From contig CM042148.1 of the NCBI GenBank assembly GCA_023376005.1, positions 68,332,369 to 68,396,368 of the forward strand: a DNA stretch of 64,000 nucleotides, read 5' to 3'. Position 1 is the first letter of the stretch. Every line of letters begins with the position of its first letter. The stretch comes from Doryteuthis pealeii (lineage: Eukaryota > Mollusca > Cephalopoda > Myopsida > Loliginidae). The position numbers were made by a program, and so were the translations under genes. The notes beneath the pieces were generated by a model. That model saw only the letters and a program-made list of their open reading frames with translations. It ran no database searches and had not been told where the DNA came from. Below are positions 11,637-21,618 of the stretch, piece after piece.

Positions 11637-11789
11637 AATAGATTTTAAAAAAGACAGCCAAAATTATAATTCAGTTTGCAATTTAAACTGGGAATTGCTT
11701 TATTTCAAAGTCAGAGCATTTTGAGTGTGTTGCTCTTACAAAAACCTAACTATGATGTGCCAATTTTGATGGGTCATGGTTACATATTA

Positions 11790-11925
11790 CAGTCGATGTT
11801 ATAACGTTTTGGTTTTAGCAACCTTCATCAATTATGAAGACTGTCTGGATGACTTGTGAAAAATTACCATTTTCCTATTTTTCTTGATGAAGGTTATTGA
11901 AACTGAAACGTTATAACGTTGACTT
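11790..11925. repeat. Inverted repeat with hammerhead-like remnants
   Basis: The arms 'GTTATAACGTTTTGG..AACCTTCATCAA' and 'TTGATGAAGGTTATTG..GAAACGTTATAAC' are inverted. Each arm carries TTGATGA, a short hairpin, then (G)AAAC and the palindrome ACGTTATAACGT. The first core base is T instead of C and no stem I is evident, so I treat these as decayed ribozymes or look-alikes. Confidence 0.4.
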
Positions 11926-12305
11926 CTCCATCAAGAATAAATACATCTTTTTGGAATACAAATATGATAAGAATGCTATTGAGCAGAGAGGATGCTTATC
12001 TCTCTGCTGGGATTGTTGACTCCCCATGCAGAAGAATGGGTTAAATAAATCTTGATCAAGGAAAATGTCTTGTGGTTTAATTAATTGCATGATTAAATAG
12101 TTAGCCCTTAAAAAGAAGCCCTTAGTAAGCAGACAGCTAGACAACAAGATGACAGCCAAAGAAGTAGAAGAGGAAACATGGCAACTAAAGTAGTAAAGAA
12201 GAAATAAAGTAACAAGTAAGTCTCTACTCTGTATCAGTCTCTCTCTCTCTCTATCACCCGGTGTCATTTCTCGATTTTATACCCGACGATGTTGACTATA
12301 TAACA
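11925..12305 (-). mobile_element. LTR-like repeat, minus strand
   Basis: On the minus strand it reads GTGTTATATAGTCAACATCG, then TCGGGTATAAAATCG, a GA tract, ACTTACTTG, TTGCCATGTTTCC, TTACTAAGGGC, AATTAATTAAACC. This is the order of the repeat at 7826-8355. The 118-aa frame over it (11911-12267) is an artefact of the repeat. Confidence 0.45.
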
Positions 12306-12309
12306 CTAT

Positions 12310-12430
12310 CTGGCAGCCTTTTTTATACAGTCTTTGTCTCACAAAAGAAAAGGTTTTGTCATTCAACATTTGAAATGTGTAGTTACAAGTTGTTTTAAAA
12401 ACGGAATTTTTTTTATGACTCAACCCCATA

Positions 12431-12462
<32 letters not shown>

Positions 12463-13230
12463 TAATATTATACTAAAGCTGAGCAAATCAATCTTTGTGT
12501 TCTAAAAGTTTTTTTACTGTTTAGTTTAATGACACAAAGATTATACTAAAGTATTCCTTAGTTCTAGAATTTAGTTATGTTTGAAAAAAAAATCCATTTT
12601 AATTGTTTCTAATCAGTTGTAATTTGCAATAAACTAAAAAACTGACCCGTCTCTCTCTTCACATTCTGCCTATTACTTTCTCCCTCTCTAGTATATATAG
12701 TTTCATGAGACATCACAGGTAATTTAGATCCACATTGAGTGCTCCACTATAATGTCCTTGTGACAGACTCAACCAAATTTACTAAATTGTCAACTATAGT
12801 TCTACAGTTAACAGCCTTATAGTCAATTGTAATCCTTACTTGGGTGTATCACAATTGTAGTTTGGGTTTGTGTTATGAAATAGGATAGTGGTTGTGCAAC
12901 TGTCATTGAGTACAGAACAAAGGTGACACCTGCAGAAATCTGGGAAAGAAAAACAGGATGTCCTGATTGACGGGTTGAGGGTCATGAGTGGAGACGACAT
13001 GATGGGAACTGGATGAGATAGAGAACAGGTGCTGAGATATACAAACCTTTTTCCACAGAGAATACATTATTTGTAGAGACAGATCATGTGATAGGAAAAA
13101 ACAGAGAGAGACAGATACAAGATCAGTTTTGGTTTCAATAATTGAAGGGCAACCATCGCTGGTTCACCTAGTGCGAATCTGGAAAGTGGGGGTTAGAATT
13201 TAGCAATTAACAAAGATTTTTTCTGTATGT
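12310..13230. other. No gene recognised
   Basis: AT-rich sequence. 12420-12680 shares 'ATATTATACTAAAGCTGAG' through 'TTTGCAATAAACTAAAAAC' with 49200-49430, so it is a dispersed repeat attached to a (TA)n tract. 12690-13230 shows nothing I can identify. Confidence 0.5.
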
Positions 13231-13319
13231 CAACTAGTTAAAAAACCACACCCTCAAGACCAGCCTGAAGAGGGATAAAGTGGGGTAATGATCTTTGGAA
13301 TGTGTTTGTTGATTTGGCT

Positions 13320-13565
13320 TGGTTTATTTGTTTAATGGCATATAAATGCCTCATGGGTAATTTAATGCTGAAATCTTCAAAGCTATATCTATCTCCCAAT
13401 AACATCAGAGCAATGGTGTCATGGACTGTTGATACTAATAATTTTATAAACAGATCTATTTGACCCATAGATGGGATCCTGACAGGTAATACCACTCCAG
13501 GTCAGAGTTAATCTAAGAATAATAGCAATGAAAGAGTGACTCAATACACCCCACAGAATGTGTTG
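13320..13565 (+). repeat. GGTT-tailed dispersed repeat, diverged
   Basis: Contains TTTAATGGCATATAAATGCC, TAATTTAATGCTGAAATC and 'AGATGGGATCCTGACAGGTA', the marks of the family best seen at 49450-49790. That family has a (GGTT)n end, GGCATGTCAACCC, TTATTTTATGCTGAAGAC, then GGACCCTAACAGGTACTACC. Its class is unknown; no tRNA head or inverted termini are evident. Confidence 0.6.
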
Positions 13566-13849
13566 TATACTTCTTTCTGTCACTGTATAAAGTTGAAAAT
13601 GAACTGTGATAGAATATGATTCTAGGATCTTAGTTGGGAACAAGTGACAACAAGTAACATATACCTGTTCTCAGATTATGCAACAACTGTTGGGCTAAAT
13701 TTAGTATGTATTTACCCAACTTCTCTGCCACAAGCAGGATGTGACACAAAGTGAAGTTCTAAGTGGAATATGGTTGGTTTGAATTAAGAGTTTTCCTTCT
13801 CCTAGACTGGTTGCCATACCAAAGATAAAGAACCCAATCTTCACTAATA

Positions 13850-14130
13850 TTTAGATGATGTCCTTGGTATGACGTTAAACTGCAACTAATGATGAAAGTC
13901 CAATTTTTGAGGAGTGTGGAGTACCCCTTCATTGTCATTACTCTCAGGTCCACCCTGACCCGGAGTCATTGTACCTGTTAGGGTTGAATCTGTAGGTTAA
14001 GTAGATAAAAAATGAGTTTGTAAAAAAATGTGTTTAAAAAAAACTGAGTTTAAAAAATAAAACAAAATGTCTTCAGCATAAAATAATCCAAGGATTGACA
14101 TGCTGTAAAACCAACCAACCAACCAACGAT
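13850..14130 (-). repeat. GGTT-tailed dispersed repeat, minus strand
   Basis: Ends in (CCAA)n at 14113-14128 and runs in reverse order through GTCTTCAGCATAAAATAATCC and 'GACCCGGAGTCATTGTACC'. A SINE-2 fragment (13705-13835) abuts it. Confidence 0.72.
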
Positions 14131-14514
14131 TTAGATAAGGGAGAAAAGATGGATAAATGCCATAAGTGAAACAAACAGCTTTGTCCAGAATTTGAACTCA
14201 GTTTGCTGATTTTATTTCTTACAAAGATAACCCCTACCCAAAGTGTGCCTTCTAGTATTGTTTAGTATATAGCTATTCAAGATCTTCTAATGTAACAATT
14301 GGAATCACATCACATGAGTTTTTATGTTTAATGAACAATGGATACATTAATTAACTTGAATAATAGAGGAATAAAACTAATAAAAAAATGGTTTATTATA
14401 GCAAACAAAAGGGAGAAAAAACTGTGATGTCATATATCATCTATATTTTTCACCATCATAGGAGGTGTATCGGGTATAAGTGGTTTTGGGTGTTTTACAT
14501 GTTTGAAGGTAGCT

Positions 14515-14890
14515 TTATATTCTTGGTTGCGTGTTCCTTGTTTTTTTTTTTACTTTAACCCCATCTCATATGGTGGTTGCGCTGAAAATAAGGAATTTAA
14601 GGAACAAAAGGAAGAGACAAAGGCAAGAGGTAATTTTATGACTTAGGCTTTATTGACTGGGTCATAGTCGCCTGTAGCAAGGGAATATCTCCCTGGCTAG
14701 TAGGAGCAACTAGACACAGTTACGGCCTCAGCTTGAATGGCCAAGAGATTCTTTTGGGGTTCGGGGGGACAGTCCTTTTTGTGAGACATGCGTGGAGGGT
14801 TCTTCCAATGAAGGTCTCATGGGTGTTTGTTGTTTTTTTTTGGGGGTTTTTTCTAATTTTATTTTTGTTTTATTTTAATCCCCACATGAT
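14515..14890 (-). mobile_element. Inverted copy of the LTR-like repeat at 3143-3530
   Basis: Matches the earlier repeat on the other strand through 'TTAGGCTTTATTGACTGG', 'AGTCGCCTGTAGCAAGGG', 'CTGGCTAGTAGGAGC' and 'GGGGGACAGTCC'. Divergence is moderate with several indels. Confidence 0.6.
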
Positions 14891-15002
14891 ACCCAGGACA
14901 CCAGTCTGATGTAAATGGGTGTCATCAAAAGAAATGGACATGGCAACATGAGTTCAAATCCTGGATGAGGTCGGTTGCATTTCATATGGCACTATGTGCA
15001 TC

Positions 15003-15235
15003 ACATCTCTACCTCTCCACATAGTCCCCCTTTCTCTTAATAGCAATTACACTTCCTCGTCACTGGAATAATGTTTGCCTCTCAAACCCTCTTTCATAGG
15101 GCTGAGGTAGTGAAATCTGTAGTGAAGAAGTGGCTCAAAGAACAGTCAACAGAATTTTACAGGGCAGGGATACATGCTCTCATTCAAAGGTGGAACATTG
15201 CTATTGAGAGAAACAGTGACTATGTGGAGAAGTAG
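15003..15235 (+). pseudogene. Mariner-type transposase C-terminus, palindromic fragment
   Basis: The frame 15101-15235 ends in a stop and reads AEVVKSVVKKWLKEQ, STEFYRAGIHALIQRW, NIAIERNSDYVEK. The order 'V..WL..Q..EFY..GI..L..RW..CI...GDYVEK-stop' is the characteristic C-terminus of mariner/IS630 transposases (the part after the last catalytic acid). Upstream, 15003-15048 is the inverted complement of 15200-15245, so the end of the element is folded back on itself. Catalytic DDD/DDE residues are not present. It is a dead fragment. Assignment is by motif memory. Confidence 0.66.
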
Positions 15236-15249
15236 GGATGTGATCCACA

Positions 15250-16580
15250 GAGGACCAACTTCATTTTAAAGTATGATACATGTTCCTGTTCTGGTAATTA
15301 TACCTGTACTAAACAAAATGGCATCACTTTTTGACTCACTCTCATACATACCATCAGATTTATTTCCATATTTTCCACCTATCTATCTATCTATTTATCT
15401 ATTTCAGTCTTCTCATATCCTTCACAACTATCTATTTATTAATACTCTTGTTCCTTAATCTTCTGACAGTTATCATTTTGCAACACCATCTGGTTAAAAA
15501 TGAGACTGTCCAAATCATCCAAGGTGAACTACAAAAATGTAAATCCTGATCATTTGGTTTTGCTTATCCGCCAAATACTTATTTCTCAAGAGTGTTGTCA
15601 CTCAGCTAAATAATTCCACTTTTATTATAACAAAAGAAAGGAAAGAAAAAGGAATGCTACACAGAAAAAATATAATAATAAATGAATAAATAAATAAATA
15701 AATAAATAAAGAAAGAAAGAAAGAGAGTAGGGGAAAGATAGAGAGAGGGGGTGTTAATGCTAATCTGTTTCAATTGAACATAAAGAAAAGAAGGAAAAAA
15801 GGAAAAAAATGTGTGAGAGAGTTAAATCAAGATTATTATAATTTTTTGCATATTGAACTATTTGGCGATAGCTCTTAAGTAAACATATCAAAATGTTGCA
15901 ATAATTAGATTCTCATACTGTGGTATATCCACAGGTCCTAGTCATTAATATTCAGTTTACCTATCATTATGTAACATAAGAACCTCCACAAGTTCAGAAG
16001 TGTGGTGCACCCAGTGAGAATTAAAATCACTAATCATCATCATCATCATCAAGATCTGCCAACATCATGGATTCTCTTGCATATTTCTCACCATAGTCTG
16101 CCAGTCCCTAGATGTTAACTATTGCACTACACAAGGTGCCCTTTGGTAAAAGTACTGTTAGTCTACACTGTCTGAATAAACATGAGATAACCAAATATCT
16201 CAATTTGCATATAAGACACAGGTGGTCTCTTTTAGTTATCTATTAGTGGGGGTGGGGAAAGGGACACTAACTTTTAAATCTGTAATGAAACGTTCTATTA
16301 AAATAGATAATAAAAATACTTGCCCTTTTTTACCCCCCTCTCATTCCACTCTGTTTGAGGCACAAAGCAACTTTCTGTATCGATGCAGCTAAAACTAATT
16401 TGCCATTTTTGCCGGAATTTCTGAGATAAGGAATTACCCTTATCATACACTGATGTACTTGGACGAGTATGTATTTACCTAATGTCTCTTGGGCAGTCAG
16501 AGAGGACCCCTCTGAGCAAGTGGCTGGTCATGTCAAGCTCTAGCACCTATATGATTTTCCCAACCCTACTTATGGCAAAC
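15250..16580. other. No gene recognised; simple repeats
   Basis: Includes (TCTA)n at 15380-15405, (AAAT/AAAG)n at 15680-15725 and an (ATC)n tract at 16034-16050. 15475-15660 repeats parts of 8380-8530 (GTTAAAAATGAGACTGTCC, TTGCTTATCCGCCAAAT). No coding frame above background. Confidence 0.5.
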
Positions 16581-16600
16581 CCCCAACCCTTTTTATCATA

Positions 16601-17209
16601 CTAGTACAAAATAAAAAACGCCCTCGGGCAATGTAAAAATAGATTTTTGAAACATATTGCCTGAGGGGTGGGAGTAAAAACTTCAATGTCAGCGAGTTAC
16701 CTTAAGTAAGTAAAATCATCAAATACATTAAAGAATTAAAAAATTAAACTATTTGAAATGTAAACTTTAAATATGTATTAAAATAAAACAAACTATATAT
16801 AGATATATAATACCAGACATGTATTTATTAAAACTTAAAATTTTTGGATGTTTGTTTTTTTTAGAAGCATTGTTGAATAAAGTATATATTATATTTTTGC
16901 TTGAAGGCAATTACAATGCATGTATCGCATAAAATTCGATACTTTTTTTATATAGAAAATGAACTTGTCAAGTTCATTTTCTATAAAAAAAGTATCGAAT
17001 TTTATGCGATACATGCATTGTAATTGCCTTCAAGCAAAAATATATTATTAAAACTTGTTTTAAAAAACAATGAGGACTGTCTAATGTTGCATGTTCAAAT
17101 TTTGAGTGTATTTATTCTATGTTATGACGATTTTGGGCAATGTGACGTAAGCAGTGACATAGTTTTTGTTACAGACAAAAACCGGAAGCGAATCTCCATT
17201 ATTAATAGA
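16601..17209 (-). mobile_element. Non-autonomous Helitron-like element, minus strand
   Basis: On the minus strand it starts TCTATTAATAATGGAGATTC after an A and ends with a GCCC-TC-GGGC hairpin (16620-16629) followed by a T-rich stretch and CTAG before T. It is a relative of 7152-7772, with which it shares 'TTCGCTTCCGGTTTTTGTC' and 'GGACTGTC'. A near-perfect hairpin element interrupts it at about 16845-17040. Confidence 0.72.
16860..17045. repeat. Near-perfect long hairpin, family D
   Basis: Arms of roughly 70 bp centre on GAACTTGTCAAGTTC near 16974-16988. They run outward through AAAGTATCGAATTTTATGCG, ATACATGCATTGTAATTGCC and TTCAAGC. It is nested in the Helitron-like element. The lack of arm divergence suggests a recent fold-back event or gene conversion between the arms. 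Confidence 0.85.
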
Positions 17210-17254
17210 TATGTACTAGAAGGTGGTGGCTGAGGCTCTTATTGTCCTGGCTAT

Positions 17255-17560
17255 TAAACGTTAAACTGCATTTAATGATGAAGTTCTAATTTTGGAGCTC
17301 TGAGGTGTAGGAGTACCCCTTCATCCCCATTACTTCCAGGTCCATTCTGTCCCGGAGTGGTAGCACCTGTTAGGATCCCATCTATGATAGAAAATAGAAG
17401 AAAATGAGTTAACCAAAAAAGTGTTTAAAATAGAATTGTTTTCAAAAATTTAAGTGACCATCAAAAATGAATAAATGTCTTCAGCATGAAATAACCCAAC
17501 AAAGGTTGACATGCTGTAAAATCAACCAACCAACCAACCAACCAACCTACTTATCATTTC
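17255..17560 (-). repeat. GGTT-tailed dispersed repeat, minus strand
   Basis: Reads in reverse from 'TTAAACTGCATTTAATGATG' through 'CTGTCCCGGAGTGG' to 'GGTTGACATGCTGTAAAATC' and a (CCAA)n tract. It continues directly into the tandem block below. Confidence 0.72.
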
Positions 17561-18250
17561 CATCAAGAGCTGGATGCAAAAAAAGATCAATTTTTAAGCA
17601 GAGTACAACTGGTTTGAATTCAGAGTTTTCCTTCTCCTAGACTGGTTCCAATATAAAAATAAAGAGCCTAGTCTGCCATGATCAGCAATTGTAAGAGAGA
17701 GATTCATTATCATTATAAAATGATAATTGTTATATTATCAAAAAGGTATAAGATGTATGCAAAATTGCCACTTCTATTTATGGACTTTCCCAACAACAGC
17801 AGGCACTTCTGGTAAAGAGCTCAGTTTGCTTTAAAATAGAATTGTTTTAAAAAAAATTCAGAAACAATCAAGAATGAATAAATGTCTTCAGCGTAAAATA
17901 ACCCAACAAGGGTTGATATGCTGTAAAAATCCAACCAGCCAACCAACCAGCCAAACAACCAACCAACAAACCAACCTAAAATCTCCATCAAGAACTGGAT
18001 GCAAAAAAAAAGATCAATTTTTAAGTACAACTGGTTTGAATTCAGAGTTTTCCTTCTCCTAGACTGGTTGCTTTACCAAGACTAAAGAGCCCAGTCTGCC
18101 ATGATCAGCAATTGTAAGAGAGAGATTCATTATCATTATAAAATGATAATTGTTCAATTATCAAAAACTTATAAGATGTATGCAAAATCATCACTTCTAT
18201 TTATGAACTTTCCCAACAACAGCAGGCACTTCTGGTAAAGAGCTCAGTTT
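17420..18250. repeat. Tandem duplication, about 407-bp unit
   Basis: The block ATAAATGTCTTCAGC occurs at 17471 and 17878. It is followed in both units by the (CCAA)n tract, a SINE-2 minus fragment (AGAGTTTTCCTTCTCCTAGA), 'TGATCAGCAATTGTAAGAG', 'ATTCATTATCATTATAAAATG' and 'TTTCCCAACAACAGCAGGC'. A third, inverted copy lies at 18955-19470, so one composite unit was duplicated and then inverted. Confidence 0.85.
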
Positions 18251-18437
18251 CATCTACTATTTACGCACAGGTGAGTTCAGAAGAGATGCATTCGTGCCTT
18301 TCCTAAGGGAATTAGAATGAAGTGAAATGCAAATAGTTTCATCTGGGATTTGAACTTGGGTCACTGATTCCATTTCCTATGACGTTAACTGTTTTGCCAT
18401 GTGACTTATAGAGCAAGGATAAGTATATCTATATACA

Positions 18438-18451
18438 TATGTGAGTGTGAG

Positions 18452-18532
<81 letters not shown>

Positions 18533-18540
18533 TTTCATAT
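18438..18540. repeat. (TA)n / TGTA microsatellite
   Basis: Long TA run with occasional G interruptions. It adjoins the palindromic family-H block. Confidence 0.93.
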
Positions 18541-18671
18541 ACATAAATAGTGGCCTGTCAAACACTTAAAAAATCTTTAAATTTTTTTAAAAATCTCTCT
18601 AAAAACAATTTTTTCAAACAAGAAATTAATCAACACAAAATAATTATTTCTGTTTGTCTTATCACTTTTTG

Positions 18672-18723
<52 letters not shown>

Positions 18724-18748
18724 AAAGGAAGAAAAAAACTAAAAAAAA

Positions 18749-18853
18749 CGTCATTCTGTAATAAATTTATTTCGACCAAAACTTTAAAGGCTTTTAGAAA
18801 TTTAAATAAATTTCTAAAACTCCTTAAATTTTTTTAGTCTCATCAGACAGACG
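18749..18853 (-). ncRNA. Hammerhead ribozyme motif, family H, long stem II
   Basis: On the minus strand CTGATGA (18846-18840) is followed by a long hairpin opening GACTAAAA and closing TTTTGGTC, then GAAA (18773-18770). Stem III is the self-complementary ATAAATTTAT, then T as the cleavage base (predicted cut between 18760 and 18759). Stem I pairs CTGT with ACAG and, after a bulge, CGT with ACG. All universally conserved core bases are present. Activity is inferred from sequence only. Confidence 0.68.
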
Positions 18854-19325
18854 GCACAGTTAAAAATGAATTGAAAACCTGAAAAATCTTCTACCAGATT
18901 CCCTCAAAAATGTGTCAAACAGCAAATATGAGTTTATAATTTCAAGTTAGAGGTTACAATTTTTTTTTGTTGGGTTATTTTATGCTGAATACATTTATTC
19001 AATCTTGATGGTAACTGAATTTTTTAAAAAACAATTCTATTTTAAAGCAAACTGAGCTCTTTACCAGAAATGCCAGCTATTGTTGGGAAAGTTCATAAAT
19101 AGAAGTGGCGATTTTGCATATATCTTATACCTTTTTGATAATCCAACAATTATCATGTTATAATGATAATGAATCTCTCTCTTACAATTGCTAATCATGG
19201 CAGACTGGGCTCTTTAGTCTTGGTAAAGCAACCAGTCTAGGAGAAGGAAAACTCTGAATTCAAACCAGTTGTACTCTGCTTAAAAATTGTTCTTTTCTTT
19301 GCATCCAGCTCTCGATGGAGATGTT

Positions 19326-19375
19326 AGGTTAGTTGGTTGGTTGTTGGTTGGTTGGTTGGTTGGTTGGTTGGTGGA
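19326..19375. repeat. (GGTT)n tract
   Basis: TTGG repeats that form the end of the GGTT-tailed repeat in the inverted composite copy. Confidence 0.9.
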
Positions 19376-19639
19376 TTTTATAGCATGTCAACCCTTGTTG
19401 GGTTATTTTATGCTGAATACATTTATTCATTTTTGATGGTTACTGAATTTTTTTAAAAACAATTCTATTTTTGTTCTATGTTAGATATTAAATCAAACAT
19501 AATATTTTGAATATATCCGGTTTCAAAAGATACATTGTAACCTCTAAATTGAAATTGTAAACTCATATTTGCTGTTTGACACATTTTTGAGGGATTCTAG
19601 TAAACAATTTTCAGGTTTTCAATTCATTGTTATCTGTGC

Positions 19640-19744
19640 CGTCTGTCTGATGAGACTAAAAAAATTTAAGGAGTTTTAGAAATTTATTTAAATTTCTAAA
19701 AGCCTTTTAAGTTTTGGTCGAAATAAATTTATTACAGAATGACG
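19640..19744 (+). ncRNA. Hammerhead ribozyme motif, family H, plus strand
   Basis: CTGATGA at 19647-19653. Stem II starts GACTAAAA (19654-19661) and closes TTTTGGTC (19712-19719) with an inner AT-rich hairpin. GAAA is at 19720-19723. Stem III is ATAAATTTAT (19723-19732). The cleavage base is T19733. Stem I is CTGT (19643-19646) with ACAG (19734-19737), plus CGT/ACG beyond a bulge. It is the mirror partner of 18749-18853, so the palindrome encodes a ribozyme on each strand. Confidence 0.7.
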
Positions 19745-19944
19745 TTTTTTTTTAGTTTTTCCTTCCTTTCAAAGGTAAATATTGCTCCGTATTTAATCTA
19801 AATTAGATTATTATACATTGAGCTCTCTTTAGGGATTTATAAAAATCCCTGTATTTGCACCTACTAAAACATGCAATATTATACAGTGAGATTTTCAAGA
19901 TCCCATTTAGAATCATCCCTTACTACCAGTTTTGGATACCTTAC

Positions 19945-19997
<53 letters not shown>

Positions 19998-20029
19998 GCA
20001 TATATGATAGCATAGCATGGACATGAAGT

Positions 20030-20068
<39 letters not shown>

Positions 20069-20101
20069 TATATGATAGCATAGTATGGACATGAAGTCAA
20101 T

Positions 20102-20158
<57 letters not shown>

Positions 20159-20322
20159 AATGCATATATGATAGCATAGGATGGACATGAAGTCAATGGT
20201 ACTTGGTAACTGATAGTTTCTCGCCTATGCAATTATCAAACCAAGTTGGTTTGAAAATCACACTGGTGCCATTATGCCAATGACTTCATGTGTGCGTTTA
20301 TATATGGCTGTATGTATGTATG

Positions 20323-20369
<47 letters not shown>

Positions 20370-20425
20370 TATGCATGTGTATCTAGAAAGGATAATCATA
20401 TCTATATAGGTGTATGTAAACGTGC

Positions 20426-20462
<37 letters not shown>

Positions 20463-20572
20463 AATATACATATATATATATTTGTGTGTGTATGTGTGTG
20501 TGTACACATGTGTGTGCGAGCTTGTGCATATATGTGCATGCATATGTATATATATATATATATATAGATGTA

Positions 20573-20635
<63 letters not shown>

Positions 20636-20640
20636 ATCTG
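19945..20640. repeat. TA/TG microsatellite cluster with captured element ends
   Basis: Long (TA)n runs alternate with three copies of 'GATAGCATAG.ATGGACATGA' (19996-20034, 20065-20102, 20160-20196), which is a family-A terminus. After 20280 the cluster is TATGTATG, (TA)n and TGTG runs. The Tyr/Ile open frames on both strands are microsatellite translations. Confidence 0.9.
20163..20300. mobile_element. Family-A palindromic element, decayed
   Basis: Outer arms ATGGACATGAAGTCAATGG and 'CCAATGACTTCATG'. On the minus strand: CTTGGT, then TTGATAA (decayed core box), TTGC-ATAG-GCGA, GAAA, a short stem III and ACCAAG. Stem I (CTTGGT/ACCAAG) is intact, but two core bases are lost, so this copy should be inactive. 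Confidence 0.62.
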
Positions 20641-21130
20641 CAATTGTAGACATAGACTGAGTTGGTCACTAAAATATTGTTAGAACCACAATATTAAATT
20701 TAACTAAATAAATTAGAATTTTTTTTTCTTAAATAGTTATTCATTTTAAATAGGATAGATAAAAAAAAAGAACAATAAAAACTATGAATTAGTAATATTA
20801 AACCCCTAAAATATAGTTAGAATTAAATTTTAACTGCTTTTACTAGCTATTATTTATAACTAGAATTAAATTTGTAACAATACAGAAATGAGAATTAAGG
20901 AATGAATACATGTGTGGAACAATACATTGTTTTTTTTCTCAATTTTTGCGTGCGGCCTGCACTGAAGATTGAGAGAAAAATAACGTAGCATTCAACCATT
21001 ATTATCAGAAAAATATCTTTAATTTAACTAAGGAATTACATCGACTTAGTTAAATGTAGGTTGGGTCCTGATGAAATCATTTCAATTTGATTGAAACCAT
21101 GGTAGACCCTTAATTTTCCCTCTAATATTA
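20633..21130 (+). repeat. 490-bp dispersed repeat, first copy, ending in a hammerhead
   Basis: Nearly the whole segment recurs in the same orientation at 61985-62480, 41 kb away, with a few percent to roughly 10 percent differences by eye. Shared landmarks are 'CTGAGTTGGTCACTAAAATA', 'TTTTAACTGCTTTTACTAGC' and 'ATTGAGAGAAAAATAACGTAG'. It sits beside (TA)n and its 3' end is the ribozyme at 21063-21109. No coding frame. Confidence 0.85.
21063..21109 (+). ncRNA. Hammerhead ribozyme motif, all helices paired
   Basis: This is the cleanest motif of the window. Stem I is GGGTC (21063-21067) with GACCC (21105-21109), five Watson-Crick pairs. CTGATGA is at 21068-21074. Stem II is AATCA (21075-21079) with TGATT (21088-21092) across an 8-nt loop. 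GAAA is at 21093-21096. Stem III is the palindrome ACCATGGT (21096-21103). The cleavage base is A21104. The loop-free stem III is typical of ribozymes that act best as dimers or circles. Confidence 0.8.
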
Positions 21131-21131
21131 T

Positions 21132-21164
<33 letters not shown>

Positions 21165-21192
21165 GGTGTGTGTGTATGTATGTGTGCATATA

Positions 21193-21228
<36 letters not shown>

Positions 21229-21430
21229 TTATATATGTGTATTTGTGTGTACATATATTTGTGTATATACATATATGAGCATATATATGTGTGTATGTAT
21301 ATATTATATATATAATATATATTATATATATATATATTTATATATATGTATGTATGTGTGTATATATGTGTGTGCATATATTTCTGTGCATATATATGTA
21401 TACATATGCATATACATACATATATATGTG
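21130..21430. repeat. TA/TG microsatellite cluster
   Basis: Alternating (TA)n, (TG)n and TATG runs. The 125- and 145-residue open frames here are translations of the repeats. Confidence 0.93.
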
Positions 21431-21618
21431 GAAGAGTATCCTCATCTTGGTGGTTATAGCCATGACATTTCAACTGTCTTCAAGTGCCTGTTGTCGTTGG
21501 TAACCTGCAGGGTTCAGTTCGGAATTTTCAAAATGTTACCCACTCAGCTATCATATTTGGGGTCGGGAATGAATAAAGTGTCTTGATTTACGTCAAACAA
21601 CACATTCCTGGGAAACAA

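Larger units (their letters stand above)
18550..19780. mobile_element. Family-H inverted-repeat element around an inverted composite repeat
   Basis: The arm 18715-18960 is the inverted copy of 19540-19775: shared CCTTTGAAAGGAAG, TTCGACCAAAACTT, GTCTCATCAGACAGACGG, CAAAAATGTGTCAAACAGC. Between the arms lies the inverted copy (18955-19470) of the 407-bp unit. Each arm encodes a hammerhead motif facing the outer end. Inverted terminal blocks next to (TA)n with hammerheads recall Penelope-like retroelement termini. No reverse transcriptase is present. Confidence 0.75.

Noticed and set aside
19913..21586. Tyr/Ile-rich frames on both strands
   Set aside because: Translations of (TA)n and (TG)n microsatellites.
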